A DNA stretch of 6,832 nucleotides. Origin: Anaerolineae bacterium (lineage in GTDB: Bacteria; Chloroflexota; Anaerolineae; Aggregatilineales; Phototrophicaceae). The stretch lies in contig JADLHH010000292.1 in assembly GCA_020848855.1 (NCBI GenBank), positions 1-6,832 on the forward strand. The letters run 5' to 3'. The notes under the pieces are model-generated. The model saw only the letters and a program-made list of their open reading frames with translations, was not told where the DNA came from and did not search any database. Position 1 is the stretch's first letter. The number at the start of each line of letters is the position of its first letter. Shown in pieces: positions 5,791 to 6,832 of the stretch. Both the position numbers and the translations under genes were made by a program.

Positions 5791-6536
5791 GCCGGGGGTT
5801 TCGGGCTGAGGCGGTCGCGGACGATGGCGAGGACGAAGCGGCTGTTGTAGACCAGATAGCGTTTCCACAGGCGACCCGGCTCGGTCAGCAGCCGGAACAG
5901 CCATTCCAGCCCGCTGCGCTGCATCCAGTGGGGCGCCTGGCGTTTCGTCCCGGCGATGAAGTCAAACGCCGCGCCGACGCCGACCAGCACCGACGCATCC
6001 AGCAGCGGACGGTACTGGCACATCCACAAATCCTGCTTGGGCGATCCCAGCCCGACCCACACGATGTCCGGCTTCGCGGCGTTGATCCGCGCGACGAGGT
6101 CAGCGTCAGCCTCGGCAGCGGTGTTCACCGCCGGTGCGAACGAGCCGGATACTTTCAGAGCGGGGAAGCGCTCCTGCAGCGCGGCGATCAGATTTTCGGC
6201 GACGCCGGGCATCCCGCCCAGAAAATAATGGCTCACGTCGTCGCCAGCGGTCTGTTCGCACAGCGCCAGAAACAGGTCGGGACCGTACACGCGCCCGGCG
6301 TCGCTGTGCCCGCCAGAGCGCTGAAGCCAAACCAGCGGCATCCCGTCGGCGGTGACCATGTCGGCTTGCTGGAGCGCGCGTAGGATGACGGGATTGTCCT
6401 GAGCCGCCATGATGGTGTACACCGTGCAGGTCGAGACGGTGCGCTTTTCGCCGCGCGCCAGCCACCCCCGGATCACCGTGACCGCCTGGCTGAGCGTCTG
6501 AACATCGACCGGGACGTTGAGGATTGAATACTGCAA
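5787..6536 (-). CDS. WecG/TagA/CpsF family (GT26) glycosyltransferase
   Basis: A 249-residue protein at the usual length for the family, which transfers N-acetylmannosamine, N-acetylmannosaminuronate or another sugar from a UDP-sugar to a polyprenyl-diphosphate-linked acceptor at the inner face of the membrane. Visible marks are ADMVTADGMPLVW (58-70, with Asp64 where TagA has its catalytic Asp), RVYGPDL (82-88), FLGGMPG (105-111), WVGLGSPKQDLWM (160-172), and the C-terminal block VGVGAAFDFIAGTKRQAP followed by GLEWLFRLL and GRLWKRYL. The C-terminal basic, aromatic tail (~210-235) is typical of the membrane-contacting part. It starts with TTG at 6536-6534: an in-frame TAA lies three codons upstream, AAGGG sits six bases before the TTG, and MQYSILNVPVD fits family N-termini. 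The downstream UbiA gene overlaps the stop codon. The family is clear, but the donor and acceptor sugars cannot be told from the sequence, and no other polysaccharide gene is in view. Confidence 0.
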   Translation of the reverse strand: MQYSILNVPVDVQTLSQAVTVIRGWLARGEKRTVSTCTVYTIMAAQDNPVILRALQQADMVTADGMPLVWLQRSGGHSDAGRVYGPDLFLALCEQTAGDDVSHYFLGGMPGVAENLIAALQERFPALKVSGSFAPAVNTAAEADADLVARINAAKPDIVWVGLGSPKQDLWMCQYRPLLDASVLVGVGAAFDFIAGTKRQAPHWMQRSGLEWLFRLLTEPGRLWKRYLVYNSRFVLAIVRDRLSPKPPA

Positions 6537-6542
6537 CCGGAA

Positions 6543-6547
6543 CCCTT
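6543..6547 (-). promoter_or_regulatory. Ribosome binding site supporting a TTG start for the glycosyltransferase
   Basis: On the minus strand this reads AAGGG, six bases before TTG at 6536-6534. The in-frame stop TAA at 6548-6546 overlaps it, so no longer in-frame start is possible. Together these support the rare TTG initiation codon. Confidence 0.
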
Positions 6548-6581
6548 ACGTGCTGCGCCTGAACCGGGTAACTGGGGGAAA

Positions 6582-6611
6582 ATACTACCTGTCGCGCATC
6601 CAAAATGCGAA
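6582..6611 (-). promoter_or_regulatory. Possible promoter for the glycosyltransferase-UbiA pair
   Basis: On the minus strand TTCGCA (6611-6606) and TAGTAT (6587-6582) are separated by 18 bases, each matching four of six positions of the -35 and -10 consensus. The -10 lies about 45 bases before the TTG start. This is the best candidate I see in the leader, but short matches of this quality arise by chance. Confidence 0.
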
Positions 6612-6639
6612 TGTGCGGGGCTGGGAACATACCTTAACT

Positions 6640-6663
6640 GGGCGCACCGCCGTGCGCCCCTAC
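6640..6663. repeat. Palindromic intergenic repeat, copy 2
   Basis: All 24 bases are identical to 3824-3847: arms GGGCGCAC (6640-6647) and GTGCGCCC (6652-6659) around CGCC, then CTAC. The bases after CTAC differ between the two copies. About 25 bases upstream of this copy, ATGTGCGGG recurs; in copy 1 the same nonamer directly abuts the palindrome. Confidence 0.
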
Positions 6664-6759
6664 GTAGCGTTCCGGTTCCTGAGGCGCTCCGGTGTGTGGC
6701 GGATGCAGGGTCATCGCATCAAAATAGCCATTTAGGTCAAAAAGGGTCATAGGTGTTTT

Positions 6760-6815
6760 GTAGGGGCAGACCTGTGTGTCTGCCCCAGCGGGCGAACACG
6801 TGGGTTCGCCCCTAC
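6760..6815. repeat. Composite double-hairpin element bounded by GTAGGGG and CCCCTAC
   Basis: The outer ends GTAGGGG (6760-6766) and CCCCTAC (6809-6815) are reverse complements. Inside are two hairpins: GGGGCAGAC (6763-6771) with GTCTGCCCC (6778-6786) around CTGTGT, and GGGCGAAC (6790-6797) with GTTCGCCC (6804-6811) around ACGTGG. The CCCCTAC end is shared with both copies of the 24-base palindrome, which suggests one repeat class with variable cores. There is no gene inside it. Confidence 0.
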
Positions 6816-6832
6816 AAGAGCGTTGTGAACCA

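Larger units (their letters stand above)
6537..6832. other. Gene-free stretch at the right edge with palindromic repeats
   Basis: No coding region is convincing in these 296 bases. The stretch holds the ribosome site and possible promoter of the glycosyltransferase, the second copy of the 24-base palindrome (6640-6663), a composite double hairpin (6760-6815), and an A/T-richer interval at about 6715-6760. A short open frame on the plus strand at 6517-6735 starts inside the glycosyltransferase gene, runs through the repeat and has no recognisable family, so I leave it out. Confidence 0.

Noticed and set aside
4780..5850. Plus-strand open frame of 356 codons, very rich in Gln and Arg
   Set aside because: It is antisense to the UbiA gene. 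The low-complexity composition is what the reverse complement of a Leu/Ala-rich membrane protein gives.
5791..5904. Longer N-terminus for the UbiA protein starting at 5904
   Set aside because: It would overlap the glycosyltransferase by over 100 bases and add a Pro/Arg-rich segment unlike UbiA proteins. The GTGA overlap gives a better start.
6708..6750. Direct repeat GGGTCAT at 6708-6714 and 6744-6750 as a regulator box
   Set aside because: Seven bases repeated once in a 300-base gap is close to chance, and no promoter is placed sensibly beside it.
3824..6815. CRISPR array made from the repeated palindromes
   Set aside because: The copies are thousands of bases apart, with no regular spacing, no unique spacers of even size and no cas gene.

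Overview
This GC-rich bacterial window holds six protein genes. One is cut by the left edge, and the other five all lie on the minus strand. No rRNA, tRNA, CRISPR array, insertion sequence or phage gene was seen. The protein families and the short intergenic palindromes ending in GTAGGGGC/CCCCTAC suggest a Chloroflexota (Anaerolineae-like) chromosome. That placement is inference from pattern memory, not an alignment, and a metagenome-assembled genome is possible.

Layout, left to right. (1) Positions 3-1037, plus strand: the C-terminal part of a major-facilitator-type membrane protein whose last helix runs into a cytosolic HEAT-repeat tail. (2) Positions 1054-4701, minus strand: a three-gene block read in the order von Willebrand A (TerY/YegL-like) protein, PP2C-type phosphatase, protein kinase with coiled coil and helix-hairpin-helix. 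This matches the TerY-phosphorylation triad, known in E. coli as YegL-YegK-YegI. Phosphatase and kinase genes overlap by 14 bases. The vWA and phosphatase genes are separated by 164 bases filled with palindromic repeats. (3) Positions 4855-6536, minus strand: a WecG/TagA/CpsF glycosyltransferase followed, through a GTGA stop/start overlap, by a UbiA-family prenyltransferase. (4) Positions 6537-6832: no gene, but a possible promoter for the glycosyltransferase and two palindromic repeat elements.

How the genes may work together. In the triad, the kinase would phosphorylate protein targets (possibly itself or the vWA protein), the PP2C enzyme would reverse this, and the vWA protein would act as a metal-dependent scaffold. 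The kinase departs from the canonical motifs: Arg replaces the VAIK lysine, the glycine loop is degenerate, and DYD replaces DFG. The upstream pair acts on polyprenyl or quinone-type lipids and membrane-linked sugars at the cytoplasmic membrane. The 153-base gap before the vWA gene suggests that the triad has its own promoter, but read-through from the upstream pair cannot be excluded.

The strongest signals are the recognisable but poorly understood kinase/phosphatase/vWA triad, its non-canonical kinase, and the palindromic elements. One of these sits inside the triad operon and supplies the leader of the phosphatase gene. I see no wholly undescribed system here.
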